NCBI RefSeq assembly: GCF_037024155.1
Contig: NZ_JAYKTS010000008.1
Location: 1 to 64,000, forward strand
Direction: 5' to 3'
DNA: 64,000 nucleotides
DNA from: Bacillus sp. 2205SS5-2
GTDB taxonomy: Bacteria; Bacillota; Bacilli; Bacillales; Bacillaceae_K
In this document: positions 37,254-46,729 of the stretch, piece by piece
How the letters are laid out: the number at the start of each line of letters is the position of its first letter
How positions within the stretch are numbered: position 1 is the stretch's first letter
Notes under the pieces: generated by a model
Told to the model about the DNA's origin: nothing
The model's database searches: none
What the model saw: only the letters and a program-made list of their open reading frames with translations
Program-made: the position numbers and the translations under genes

Positions 37254-37287
37254 AAAAAGCTGACAAGTAAAACTTGTCAGCTTTTTT
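37254..37287 (-). terminator. Terminator after the 5'-nucleotidase gene
   Basis: AAAAAGCTGACAAGT pairs with ACTTGTCAGCTTTTT around a three-base loop, 15 bases past the stop at 37303. Confidence 0.9.
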
Positions 37288-37302
37288 AGGAGAAGTGAGA
37301 TA

Positions 37303-39762
37303 TTATTTTGCTAAGCGATTGAATACGTCTTCGCTTACCGCACCTTCTCCACCTAGCACTTGAATTTGATTAGCACTATTCATTTCTAGTACATCCTCAA
37401 TTTCAGTTGGTAGCATATCTGGCTTCACCAACATCATTGAAGCATTGTCCTTCGCTGCTAACACAGCTCCTGCAAGAGCGTCAGCAAAGTTTGTTCCTGT
37501 CGCTACATACACATTATGAGAAGGCATTAAGTCTTTGGCAATCATTGCCGCAGTGCCATAACGGTTTTCTCCTGCATAACGTGTTGCCGTTGGAAGCATG
37601 TTGAATACATCTTTATTCACTGCTGCTTTCCCACCAGCAACAATGGTTTTATCAATACCCTTTAGAGCATTTTTAGTTGCAGATGGAAGCATATTTGCAT
37701 CTGTTAATAAGATTGGGAATCCTTGACGAGCTGCATATGAAGCGACAGCTAAAGCGTCTGGGAAGTTTTGACCGTTTACAACAACAGCTTGTTCTGGTGA
37801 TCCGCCAAGGCGTGCCGCGATGTTTGCAGCAGTTTCCCAACGATCGTCTCCACCAATACGCTCAACATCAAGATCCATTCCTTCTAGCTGATATTTCACA
37901 TAATTACTAACCGCAGATGTCCCACCAAGAATGATGACATTATCTGCACCTAGACGTTTAATCTCTTCTTTAACCGCTTTACTTAATGTACCATTTTCAG
38001 TTAATAGAATTGGTGCATCATATTGGTAAGCAAGTGGCGCACCAGCAAGTGCATCTGGGAAGGAATCTCCACGAGCAATTACAACCGTGCTTGCTTCAGT
38101 CCAACCAGCTTTTGAGATTTCAATCGCAGTTTCATAGCGTGTTTCTCCCATAATACGATTCATGCTCGTAACACGTGCTTCTACTTTAGGATCGACTGTT
38201 TTATGCGTTTCAAGATACTCTAAGAATACTTGGTAATCAACAAAGAATAATTCTTCCATCTTTCCAGCTTCTTTTGCTTTTCCAAATACTTCGTAGCCAT
38301 CTCCGCCGCCAGCGATGTAGTTATTTGTTGCGACCGTATACGTTTTATCTACATCAATGTCTTCATACCCATTTTCAGTCATGACTTGTACACTTAAAAC
38401 TCTACTTCCAATTTCAAGACTTGCATCATAGGAGAATTTCATTCCCGCTACATGAGGGAAACGACCGGCTCCATTTTCCACATCACTTACACCATGCTCC
38501 AATGCTTCAACAACCTCTGCACCAGTTAAATCAAGGGTAACTAAAGTGTTTCCAAACGGCATTGTCGTTAACACTTCACCTAGTGTAATATCCCCTTGAT
38601 CAATCGAGGCACGAATTCCGCCACCGTTTTGAATCGTTAATGTTGCGTTGCCATTTTTGCTCGCCTTTTCCAGCATAGAGTCTGCAATCATGTTTCCAAG
38701 ATTTGTTTCACTTGTACGAACACTTCCACGCTCTCCGTCTAAAGCTACTTCAGAATGTCCTACTAGAGTTGTTTTCATTTCTTCTAGCGGCTTTGCTAAT
38801 TCATCTAATAGTGTTTGAGCTTCAGGGTCAGCATCAATCACATAATTTTCATTCTCATCTTTTTCATTAATATCAATTAAATTTTCATCCCATGAAGTCA
38901 AGACGCCATTGGTATCAAATGATACTTGAAGATCACCAAGAATTTTACTATATTCTTCGGCTTGTACGACAATAGTTGGTTCAGCATCCTCATTGATAAC
39001 ATATGGATCATCAAGCTTTGTATGACTGTGACCACCGACAATAACGTCAATTCCATCCACAGATTCACCAAGGGTAACATCATAGTTATACCCTAAATGT
39101 GTAAGAGCTATGATTTTATTAACTCCTTCTGCTTCAAGCATTTTGACCGTTTCTTCCGCTTTTTTCAAGTAGTCTTCAAACTTAATCGTATCTCCTGGGC
39201 TTGAAAGAAAGACTGTTTCTTCTGTTGTCAAACCGAAAAGTCCTACTTTTTCTCCATCTACATCCATTATTGTTGCAGGATAAATCATCCCGTCTTCACC
39301 AGGTTTACCAACGCTGTCTTGGAATAGAGGGTTTAAATCTGTATTGGCACTGTAATCAATGTTAGAGCTAATAATTGGGAATTCCGTCTTCTTAATAAAA
39401 TCAGCGAATACACTTGGACCATCATCAAATTCATGATTACCTGGTACCATCGCATCATAGCCAACCATATTCATAAACTGAACACTAGCCAAGCCTTTAT
39501 ATTTATTGTAGTAAAGTGTGCCTGAGAAGACATCACCTGCATCTAGTAAAATAGAATTTTCACGATTCTCACGAACATCCTTAATGGCTGTAATTCTTCG
39601 TGCAACATTATCTAAATGCCCGTGAGCGTCATTTGTATGCATAATAGTTAAATCAAAATTTCCAGGTGCTGCATCAGCTTGTGTTGCTGGGGATACGGCG
39701 AAAATACTAGCTGCTAGTGCTGCTGTTGTTAGAACTCCAAAAAGTGGTTTTTTCATTTCCAT
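37303..39762 (-). CDS. 5'-nucleotidase/2',3'-cyclic phosphodiesterase with CWB2 repeats
   Basis: 819 residues from the ATG at 39762 (GGAAGGGA upstream); an in-frame start at 39822 lacks a ribosome binding site. Signal peptide (1-32) precedes the metallophosphatase domain with MHTNDAHGHL, LDAGDVFSG, GNHEFDDG, THLGY and GGHSHT. The 5'-nucleotidase C-terminal domain (about 320-490) has NGGGIRASI and GDGYEVF. Three CWB2 repeats fill 535-819. UshA/YfkN-type enzymes release phosphate and nucleosides from nucleotides outside the cell. The gene follows an extracellular nuclease gene on the same strand, so the two would act in sequence on nucleic acid. The last 280 residues are strikingly like those of the nuclease and amylopullulanase. 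Confidence 0.94.
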   Translation of the reverse strand: MEMKKPLFGVLTTAALAASIFAVSPATQADAAPGNFDLTIMHTNDAHGHLDNVARRITAIKDVRENRENSILLDAGDVFSGTLYYNKYKGLASVQFMNMVGYDAMVPGNHEFDDGPSVFADFIKKTEFPIISSNIDYSANTDLNPLFQDSVGKPGEDGMIYPATIMDVDGEKVGLFGLTTEETVFLSSPGDTIKFEDYLKKAEETVKMLEAEGVNKIIALTHLGYNYDVTLGESVDGIDVIVGGHSHTKLDDPYVINEDAEPTIVVQAEEYSKILGDLQVSFDTNGVLTSWDENLIDINEKDENENYVIDADPEAQTLLDELAKPLEEMKTTLVGHSEVALDGERGSVRTSETNLGNMIADSMLEKASKNGNATLTIQNGGGIRASIDQGDITLGEVLTTMPFGNTLVTLDLTGAEVVEALEHGVSDVENGAGRFPHVAGMKFSYDASLEIGSRVLSVQVMTENGYEDIDVDKTYTVATNNYIAGGGDGYEVFGKAKEAGKMEELFFVDYQVFLEYLETHKTVDPKVEARVTSMNRIMGETRYETAIEISKAGWTEASTVVIARGDSFPDALAGAPLAYQYDAPILLTENGTLSKAVKEEIKRLGADNVIILGGTSAVSNYVKYQLEGMDLDVERIGGDDRWETAANIAARLGGSPEQAVVVNGQNFPDALAVASYAARQGFPILLTDANMLPSATKNALKGIDKTIVAGGKAAVNKDVFNMLPTATRYAGENRYGTAAMIAKDLMPSHNVYVATGTNFADALAGAVLAAKDNASMMLVKPDMLPTEIEDVLEMNSANQIQVLGGEGAVSEDVFNRLAK

Positions 39763-39889
39763 TTGGTTGATCCCTTCCTTTTCACATGTAGTAATTTGTC
39801 GTAATGAGTCACTCAATATCAATTATATAGTAGATTCATAGATAATTGTGAGAAATTTACCAAAAAACAAATAATTATTAGTGCTTTTT

Positions 39890-39925
39890 ACATAGAAAGG
39901 TGAAAGTGCTTTCACCCTTCTATGT
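39890..39925 (-). terminator. Hairpin after the nuclease gene
   Basis: ACATAGAA-GGTGAAAG pairs with CTTTCACC-TTCTATGT with one mismatch. On the minus strand it is followed by AAAAAG and not by a T-run, so it may stabilise the 3' end or terminate only poorly. Confidence 0.5.
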
Positions 39926-39929
39926 TTTC

Positions 39930-42900
39930 TTACTTCAAGAGTTGGTTAAGTACATCTTCACTAATTGCGTTTTTACCGCCAATAACGCGGAAATTCAAAA
40001 TCTCATTCATTTCAATCGCTTCTAAAATTGACTCAGGGACTTCTTCTTTTTTCACTAATAGAATTTCCGCTCCTGAATTTGCGGCTAATACAGAACCTGC
40101 AAGTGCATCGGCAAAATCATCACCTGTTGCGATTACAGCTGTTCTAGTTTGTGGAGTTAGAAACTTAGCAATTTCAGCAGAGGTTTCATAACGATCCTTC
40201 CCACTGTAGCGAGTGGCTTTATCAAAGCTATTGAACACTTTTTCACTAATTGCATTCTTCCCACCAACAACAATCATTTCGTCAATGTTTTTCAGCGCTT
40301 TAGATGAAGCATTCGTAAGTTCATCTTGAGCAGATAATACAATTGGGTATCCATTTTGAGCAGCATAAGACGCTACAGATAGAGCATCTGCAAATTGATA
40401 GGCATTCGCAAGGATTGCTTTTTCAGGATTACCACCTAATTTAGCTGCGATATTCGCTGCCGTTTCAAAGCGATCGCTTCCTGAAATGCGATCCACCTTC
40501 ACATCAAGACTCTTTAATTGATACTCAACGTAATTTGAAATAGCGGACTTTCCACCAAGAATAATTACTTTATTTGCGCCCAAGCGTTTAATCTCCGCTT
40601 TCACTTCGTTATTTAAATGATCTTGCTGTGTTAGTAGGATAGGTGCATCATATTTATACGCAAGTGGTGCCCCTGCTAGTGCGTCTGGGAACATATCTCC
40701 TCTTGCAATCACGACGACATCAGATGTTTCCCATCCTGCTTGCGAAACTTCAATTGCCGTTTGATAGCGATCAGCACCGGAAATACGATTCACATCTTTG
40801 CTAAATTGAAGCTTAGCAAGAACTGGATCATGATCGCTTGCTCGACCATCTTCTTCACTGAAATCCGCGTTAATATTAACAGAATCTATCATCGTTCGAT
40901 CTGCTAAATTATTTGTCACAAGAATGTGATCAAGTACTTGAGAGTTTCCTTGATAGATATAAGTGTAACGCTCTTCATTAGGAAGCATTTCCATCATATT
41001 CGTTAAAACATCACCTTCAAGTGTGTTGACAGGTGCGGCGAATTCAAAGTCATTTAAATCCCCTAATACAACTACATTGGCATCTTCAACCGTTGTGACT
41101 ACATCGGTTACAAATTCATTGATCACCGTTGCTTGTTTTTCACGTTGTTCTTCACTACCTAATACGACAGGATGATCTGCTCCAAACATAGCACCATCTC
41201 CGCGCTTGGAATTGAAGTGATTCGCTACAACAATGACTCTTTCATCGTTGAACATGAATTCAGCAGCTAGTGATTTACGCGAGCTAGCAAATGCTTCATT
41301 TGTTGGGTCAATACGTCCTGGATTATGAGTTAACCCATCTTTTGTCACATCTACAGCTGTTACCGCATCTCCTGCTTGTTTATCGACTAAAGTTACTCGA
41401 TCTGGATTGTAGATAAACCCAACACGGATATTCCCACCAGGCTGTCCACCGTCGGTTTTGTTGACTGGTGCGATATCTGTAAACTTATACGTTGGTCCAC
41501 CAGCTTCTTCAATGCCTTTAATGATTGTCTGATATGATTCACTGGCATCTGTTGTCCCATCATCGGTTGGTCCATTATTATCTTGAACCTCTACTAGTCC
41601 GATAATATCTGGAGTTTTAAGATTAGTAACAATCGATTTTGCAATTTTCTCAACTTTTTCAGTCTCAGTTCCAGCATGGAAGTTCTCAATATTATAAGAA
41701 GCGATTGTTAAATCTCCTATTTTTCCATCAATAGGTGTCACTTCTCGTACCGTTCCCCCATCAATGACAGAAGGGAAGTCTCCGGTAGGACGAATTTTAA
41801 AGTTACTATAATCATAGCTAACATTTCCAAAAATAGAACCGTCGAACATATCACCTGTTTTGACGTTTACTTTCATACCGTCTACATCAATCAACATACG
41901 TTCTGGGTTGTAATCTTCAGGTGAAATCATGATTCCGCCTGCTCTTGAGTTCAGTTGATCATCACTTACATTTACCACTACAGGTACTTCATCATACTTA
42001 TTTGGTCCTGTAATCATGGCATCTGGAATTTCAATGTACATTCCTTCAAGACTTTCATAGAAATCTAATCCATCTGTCTCAGGGTCAAATGATGTCATAT
42101 TATCATCTTCAATAATTTCTGAAGGAGGAGTACGATCTACTCCAATGACGATTGCTGCTGGTATTTCATTATTAGAAGAAAGTACATTAATTGCAGAAGC
42201 AGTAATTTGAGTGGTTAATAGATCTTTAGCGTCATCGTAACCGCCTTCCTTCCACTCTTTTACTTCTCCACTTACTTCCACTTTGTCGCCTGCTTTAATG
42301 TCTGAACTGTTTTTCTTATACACATAGATTGCTTCAGATGTTGCCATATCTTCATCTGGTGTTACTTCTTGCATATAAAAACCATTAGAGCCTACTTTGG
42401 CCGTTACAACACCCTCAACCTTTGTAACCATCATTCCTTCATATGGAGAGGTATGTCCCGCACCTTGAATATCATGAATACTTACTCCTTCAGCCGATTC
42501 AATCACGGTGTAGGTAAATGTAGCTACTTCACTCGTTTGGCCGTCTTTTACAACAATAGCCTTAATGGTTACATCCGTTGTAATTTCAACGGGGCCTGTA
42601 TATGTGGTACTTGCCGAAGTTGGATCATTTCCATCCATTGTATAATAGATCGTTCCACCTTCTGTTTCCGTTTGCAGTGTTACTTTTGTTCCCTCTTCAA
42701 CCGTTCCAGAACTAGGGTTAGCTGTTACAGAAAAGGTCGATTGAATAATATCAGAACCATTTCGTGGTACAAGCTTATACTCATCAAAGTTATAATCAAT
42801 GACACCACGTAGGATTTCGTATGTTTCACCAACAGTTAGTAACGCTGAGTCTGTCGGTTTAACAATAAATGTACCTGAACTATCAGTTGCAGTGAAATTT

Positions 42901-43901
42901 CCTTTGCTGTCAACAGAATCAATTTTCACATCAGAAAATTCTGCGAACATTCCTTCATGAGTTTCACCATTGTCTGCAGTAAGATCCGTTGACATTAGGG
43001 TCTTTGGAGCAGGAATTCCTTTGTTTACTGTTGTAATTTCAAAATTTGATGACGTTACTTCAATTTGTTGCATACCGTGGTAGCTATTTAACTTCCCTTC
43101 CGCTACTACTTCATCACCTGGTTGAGCACTAATATCTCCACGAATGATGATACCTGCAGTATCATCTTGAATGAAAAGATTTGTTGCTGAATTTGAGAAG
43201 GAAGCCGTCGCAATACCTGTTACTTTAACAGTTGTTCCTTCCACTTCTTTACGAGCATCAGCAATTGTGGAAAGTTCTACTGGCTCCGGATCTGGATCCG
43301 GTGTTGTTCCACCTGCTAGATGTGAGCCTAATTCGCTAGTGGTGTCTTTAGGAAAATGATCCCATTCAACGGATGAATCAAAAGCATCTGTTGCATCGGC
43401 ATCACCTGTCTTAACAGAATCCTTTCGAACTAAGGTTACATCCTTTGCAAATACATTCACAATCCCTGTTTGTCCAATAGAGTCAATAACTACTCCATTT
43501 TTTTCAAGTGCCAGAGGGTCATCTCCGTTAAAATTAATGACATAATTATCTTCAAGATCTGATTGATTTTTAATCTCTTGATTTGCGTCTGGATGAGTTA
43601 TTACATAAACCTCTCCATCAGCCAGTGTTCCGGATAAAGTTAAAACCTTATCCTTTGACTCACCACCACTATATAACTCTAATGAGTAGTCTGCTAGGTC
43701 GATAGAATTACCCGTTCCGTTATAAAGCTCGATCGCTTTATTGAAACTACCTCCCTCAATATATTCAGAGATAATTAAATCCTCGAACGTATCGTCTGCA
43801 GCTGAAACCTGCTGCGATACAGGTGTAGCAAAAAAACTCAAAATCATCGTAAACACAATGAAAACGCTTAATTTTTGTCGAATCTTAGTTCCTATTATCA
43901 T
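39930..43901 (-). CDS. Multidomain extracellular nuclease with lamin-tail domain and CWB2 repeats
   Basis: 1323 residues with AGGAGG six bases before the ATG. Order: signal peptide (1-34); lamin-tail domain (about 40-165, IISEYIEGGSFNKAIELYNG); OB-like YhcR-type domain (about 210-340); chitobiase C-terminal-like domain (about 375-450, YTMDGNDPTSASTTYTGP); a second OB-like region (460-720); an endonuclease/exonuclease/phosphatase domain (about 735-1035) with ASYNIENFH, GLVEVQDN, ANHFNSKRGD, LGDLNDF and the catalytic SDHDPV; three CWB2 repeats (1040-1323). It should cut extracellular nucleic acid while held on the wall. The 5'-nucleotidase gene lies downstream on the same strand with 167 bases between them. 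Confidence 0.93.
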   Translation of the reverse strand: MIIGTKIRQKLSVFIVFTMILSFFATPVSQQVSAADDTFEDLIISEYIEGGSFNKAIELYNGTGNSIDLADYSLELYSGGESKDKVLTLSGTLADGEVYVITHPDANQEIKNQSDLEDNYVINFNGDDPLALEKNGVVIDSIGQTGIVNVFAKDVTLVRKDSVKTGDADATDAFDSSVEWDHFPKDTTSELGSHLAGGTTPDPDPEPVELSTIADARKEVEGTTVKVTGIATASFSNSATNLFIQDDTAGIIIRGDISAQPGDEVVAEGKLNSYHGMQQIEVTSSNFEITTVNKGIPAPKTLMSTDLTADNGETHEGMFAEFSDVKIDSVDSKGNFTATDSSGTFIVKPTDSALLTVGETYEILRGVIDYNFDEYKLVPRNGSDIIQSTFSVTANPSSGTVEEGTKVTLQTETEGGTIYYTMDGNDPTSASTTYTGPVEITTDVTIKAIVVKDGQTSEVATFTYTVIESAEGVSIHDIQGAGHTSPYEGMMVTKVEGVVTAKVGSNGFYMQEVTPDEDMATSEAIYVYKKNSSDIKAGDKVEVSGEVKEWKEGGYDDAKDLLTTQITASAINVLSSNNEIPAAIVIGVDRTPPSEIIEDDNMTSFDPETDGLDFYESLEGMYIEIPDAMITGPNKYDEVPVVVNVSDDQLNSRAGGIMISPEDYNPERMLIDVDGMKVNVKTGDMFDGSIFGNVSYDYSNFKIRPTGDFPSVIDGGTVREVTPIDGKIGDLTIASYNIENFHAGTETEKVEKIAKSIVTNLKTPDIIGLVEVQDNNGPTDDGTTDASESYQTIIKGIEEAGGPTYKFTDIAPVNKTDGGQPGGNIRVGFIYNPDRVTLVDKQAGDAVTAVDVTKDGLTHNPGRIDPTNEAFASSRKSLAAEFMFNDERVIVVANHFNSKRGDGAMFGADHPVVLGSEEQREKQATVINEFVTDVVTTVEDANVVVLGDLNDFEFAAPVNTLEGDVLTNMMEMLPNEERYTYIYQGNSQVLDHILVTNNLADRTMIDSVNINADFSEEDGRASDHDPVLAKLQFSKDVNRISGADRYQTAIEVSQAGWETSDVVVIARGDMFPDALAGAPLAYKYDAPILLTQQDHLNNEVKAEIKRLGANKVIILGGKSAISNYVEYQLKSLDVKVDRISGSDRFETAANIAAKLGGNPEKAILANAYQFADALSVASYAAQNGYPIVLSAQDELTNASSKALKNIDEMIVVGGKNAISEKVFNSFDKATRYSGKDRYETSAEIAKFLTPQTRTAVIATGDDFADALAGSVLAANSGAEILLVKKEEVPESILEAIEMNEILNFRVIGGKNAISEDVLNQLLK

Positions 43902-44327
43902 AATATTCCTCCTTATAGGTTTATATTAGTGGTGAATTCACCAACAACTGATAGTATACATCATTTATTTTATAAAAGTGTAAATTTAGAGTGATTTCCA
44001 TAAATATTTTGTATCCGCTTTCAAAAAATGTCGAAAATTATTCATAAATATGGATTTACATTACAAATAACCCATTTTCACTCATTTAACTAGAAACTTA
44101 TAACATTTATTTATTACTTTTTTTATTTTTTTGAAAAATAACCAAACATTTCTACAAATATAGTTTAAATGCCTTATAATAATGGTATTAATGTGTTTTT
44201 TGTAGTCATTTTGACATGTTTTGACGCAATTCTGTAACTAGTATTTAATGTTTAGCTATCTCAAACATTGATAGAATACTAATTGGACAATACTAATCTA
44301 TAAACTGGTGAAAAGGGAGTTAGGTTC
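43902..44327. other. 426-base divergent promoter region
   Basis: It lies between the nuclease gene and the LysM endopeptidase gene, which are transcribed away from each other. One SigA-type promoter candidate for the latter is listed separately; none was placed for the nuclease. Confidence 0.45.
44221..44249 (+). promoter_or_regulatory. Candidate SigA promoter of the LysM endopeptidase gene
   Basis: TTGACG and TTTAAT are 17 bases apart, each one mismatch from consensus. The leader to the start codon would be about 70 bases. Confidence 0.4.
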
Positions 44328-45329
44328 ATGAAAAAAACAGCATTATCTGTATTAGCAACAGCGACAATGTTTAGCTTTATGGCAAATGAGGCTTCAGCAA
44401 AGAGCTACGAGGTGCAAAAAGGTGACTCACTGTGGTCAATCGCTAACAAGCATCAAACAAGCGTCTCTAATTTACAATCATGGAATTCTCTAACTAATCA
44501 TCTGATCTATCCGAAGCAACTATTGGAAGTCGATGGTGCTAGTAAAACACAGCCAAAGTCTTCGCCTAAGCCAAAATCGATAACAACGGATACATATACT
44601 GTTAAATCTGGAGATACACTGAGCGCAATAGCAAAACAGCATCAGATCTCTCTTGCAACCCTCATGGAACGAAACGGTATTAAGGACCACTTAATCTACC
44701 CTGGACAAATTTTAGTCATTTCAAAAACGACTACAAATAATGCTCCCGCTATCCAAAAAGAAACAGTCGCCACTCCTACAAATGTTCATCAATATACTAT
44801 TCAAAGAGGAGACACACTTTCTGCCATTGCCAAGCAATTTGGCACAACTGTTAACCAACTAATGACCTGGAACGATCTAAGTTCGCATTTTATTATCAGT
44901 GGACAAGTATTGAAGGTATCTGGATCTACTTCAGGTAGCAGCGAACAAAAAGCTCCTGCCACTCCGGCTCCAACAAACGATCTTATTTCCTTTGCGAAAT
45001 CCTTCATGAATACACCATACGTTTGGGGTGGATCGACACCTGCTGGTTTTGATTGTAGCGGCTTTATCTACTATGTATTTAAGGAAACAGGACATTCTGT
45101 TACGAGAGGGAGTTCTCAAACTCATTACAATCGTTCTTATTATATAAATGACCCTGTTCCAGGCGACCTCGTTTTCTTCGAAAATACATACAAAGCAGGA
45201 ATTTCACATGTAGGAATCTATATCGGCGAAAATTCATTTATTCACTCTGGCAATAATGGAGTAGAGATTACTAGCTTAAGTAACTCCTATTGGAAATCAA
45301 AATTTGCGAGCTTCAAGCGTTTTTATTAA
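44328..45329 (+). CDS. NlpC/P60 endopeptidase with three LysM domains
   Basis: 333 residues. The signal peptide (1-24, ending ASAKS) precedes three LysM domains (about 26-68, 88-131, 152-195), each with a KGDSLWSIA- or GDTLSAIA-type core and separated by Ser/Thr/Pro/Lys linkers. The NlpC/P60 domain (about 215-333) has Cys243 in DCSGF, His in SHVGIYIG and a His in FIHSGN. The layout is that of the LytE/CwlS/LytF DL-endopeptidases, which open peptidoglycan during elongation or separation. LysM binds glycan directly, unlike the polymer-dependent CWB2 anchors around it. AAGGGAG precedes the ATG. Confidence 0.94.
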   Translation: MKKTALSVLATATMFSFMANEASAKSYEVQKGDSLWSIANKHQTSVSNLQSWNSLTNHLIYPKQLLEVDGASKTQPKSSPKPKSITTDTYTVKSGDTLSAIAKQHQISLATLMERNGIKDHLIYPGQILVISKTTTNNAPAIQKETVATPTNVHQYTIQRGDTLSAIAKQFGTTVNQLMTWNDLSSHFIISGQVLKVSGSTSGSSEQKAPATPAPTNDLISFAKSFMNTPYVWGGSTPAGFDCSGFIYYVFKETGHSVTRGSSQTHYNRSYYINDPVPGDLVFFENTYKAGISHVGIYIGENSFIHSGNNGVEITSLSNSYWKSKFASFKRFY

Positions 45330-45405
45330 GGAATTTTCCGGAAAAATTCTTCTGTCACCAATCAGATAGATCAGGTGTCAGTAGTTCATATCGTTCTTTC
45401 TGAAA

Positions 45406-45587
45406 GGCTGTTTTCACAAAGATTGTGGCTTTTCGAATAAGAAGGAATCCCTTGACTTGTATGACTTCGTGCTCTTTTCCTAATGAAAAAGTCTTCATTT
45501 CTAGATAAAAAGGAAGAAAGCAATCGAAAAAAACCTACTGCCTTTTTTTTCTTTGTGACAAGAGCAACAAGGTATACGAAATGAGCC
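45406..45587. repeat. Interspersed inverted-end repeat, 182 bp copy
   Basis: It starts GGCTGTTTTCACAAAG and ends GTATACGAAATGAGCC. By eye it differs from the copy at 62108-62289 at only about a dozen positions over the same length. Flanking bases extend the inverted ends (GTTCTTTC before, GAAAAGAAC after). Confidence 0.93.
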
Positions 45588-45688
45588 TTTCGAAAAGAAC
45601 CAAAAAGAAAGAGGATACTCCGATTTAGTAACGGGTTCAGTTAACTATCGTAAAACTCGAATTCACAAAAAAAAATGCGCTTACAATT

Positions 45689-45713
45689 GCACCGTGAAAT
45701 GCGGTGCTTTTTG
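45689..45713 (+). terminator. Small terminator hairpin
   Basis: GCACCG pairs with CGGTGC, followed by TTTTTG. With the next hairpin it could end the LysM endopeptidase transcript. Confidence 0.55.
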
Positions 45714-45722
45714 TATATAAAA

Positions 45723-45755
45723 ATGGTCCAGTTATATGAACTAGACCATTTTTTT
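45723..45755 (+). terminator. Second terminator hairpin
   Basis: ATGGTC-AGTT pairs with AACT-GACCAT, each side with a one-base bulge or mismatch, followed by seven T. Confidence 0.65.
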
Positions 45756-45897
45756 GTTTATTTTCAATCGCTTCTTCAACTAAAGCACCCGTTTTGTTTA
45801 AGTAAAGTAATTCACAAGCATCTTAAAAGCCTACTTGAATCTAGTTGTCGGGTGAATGGTCTCAAGTGGAAAGCCAAATACTCGTTATTGTTGAAAA

Positions 45898-46518
45898 TCA
45901 CTTCATATAATCCGCAACTAACTCATGGCATCTTCTTTCTGTAAGGTTTGCTAGCACAGTTACATATTCTAAGTGTTCCTGAGTACCGCCTTTATATTTT
46001 TGCGATGCTTCCAGTGCACTATCATCTCTGTATTCTAGCCAATTCCGTTGCTCTTCTCTTAATTGGTCCATCTCCTCTGACGGCAGTCGCCCCTCTAAAA
46101 CTACATAAATTTCATTCAACAATTCATCCCAAATATCCCATCTATCGTTTTCCACTTTTTTTAAGGCGTATGTGGATGAGTCTGTTGCTTCTAATTCTTC
46201 CGTTTCTTTTTTAGTATCATTTAATTTTTCGATATACTCTTTCTTCAGACTCGCTTCAGTACTATTAGTAGACGATCCTTCTTCGTTTGTATCAGTATTT
46301 TCTTTATTGATGGTGTCCGGATCAGTATTGTCAGTATTTAAGGTATTTTCTGTTGAATCCTCATTAGAAGAATCGTCACTTGTGTTTTGAGTTGAGTTAT
46401 TATTTTGTGAATGGGTTTCCAACCTAGCACTTGACTCATCAGATGATTTTCCACAAGCAGCTAATATAACTACCACCACTGTAAACATTAACATTAAGAA
46501 TTTTTTATTATTATTCAT
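45898..46518 (-). CDS. LprI/DUF1311-type lipoprotein
   Basis: 206 residues from the ATG at 46518, with GGGAGG eight bases upstream; an in-frame start at 46545 is not supported. The lipobox ILAAC sets Cys22 as the lipidated residue. A long low-complexity linker (about 25-100) is rich in Asn, Ser, Thr, Asp and Glu. The C-terminal domain (about 105-206) has the DUF1311 pattern WDELLNEIYVVLEG, then EEQRNWLEYRD and a late ERRCHEL. M. tuberculosis LprI of this family inhibits lysozyme. That could protect the wall next to the autolysin genes, but the activity of this protein is not known. Confidence 0.8.
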   Translation of the reverse strand: MNNNKKFLMLMFTVVVVILAACGKSSDESSARLETHSQNNNSTQNTSDDSSNEDSTENTLNTDNTDPDTINKENTDTNEEGSSTNSTEASLKKEYIEKLNDTKKETEELEATDSSTYALKKVENDRWDIWDELLNEIYVVLEGRLPSEEMDQLREEQRNWLEYRDDSALEASQKYKGGTQEHLEYVTVLANLTERRCHELVADYMK

Positions 46519-46729
46519 TTTTAAACCCTCCCAATTGAAGATCACACCAAGATTTTAATATTCTTCCAAGTGAAAATACCTTATCGAGTTTTATAGAAAG
46601 ACTTCCTTTAAAAGCATATAAGTGGTGAAACAGACAGAAAATAGGACCAAGAAAGATGTTTTGTCTATAAAAGAGATTGCAGAGCAAACCATCACACTTT
46701 TTCCGCGATGAGTCCAGCATTCCTTTATT

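Larger units (their letters stand above)
36849..37302. other. 454-base convergent gap
   Basis: It contains a partial repeat copy (37067-37180) and a terminator (37254-37287). No coding signs. Confidence 0.45.
45330..45897. other. 568-base convergent gap
   Basis: It holds a complete repeat copy (45406-45587) and two hairpins with T-runs (45689-45713, 45723-45755). A long frame over 45675-45944 has no ribosome binding site and runs through the hairpins. Confidence 0.5.

Noticed and set aside
44200-44250. WalR-type binding site (TGTWAH-N5-TGTWAH) before the LysM endopeptidase, as in B. subtilis lytE
   Set aside because: Only one half-site (TGTAAC) matches well; the other half has several mismatches.
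45675-45944. 89-codon plus-strand frame
   Set aside because: It crosses two terminator hairpins, overlaps the end of the LprI-type gene and has no ribosome binding site.
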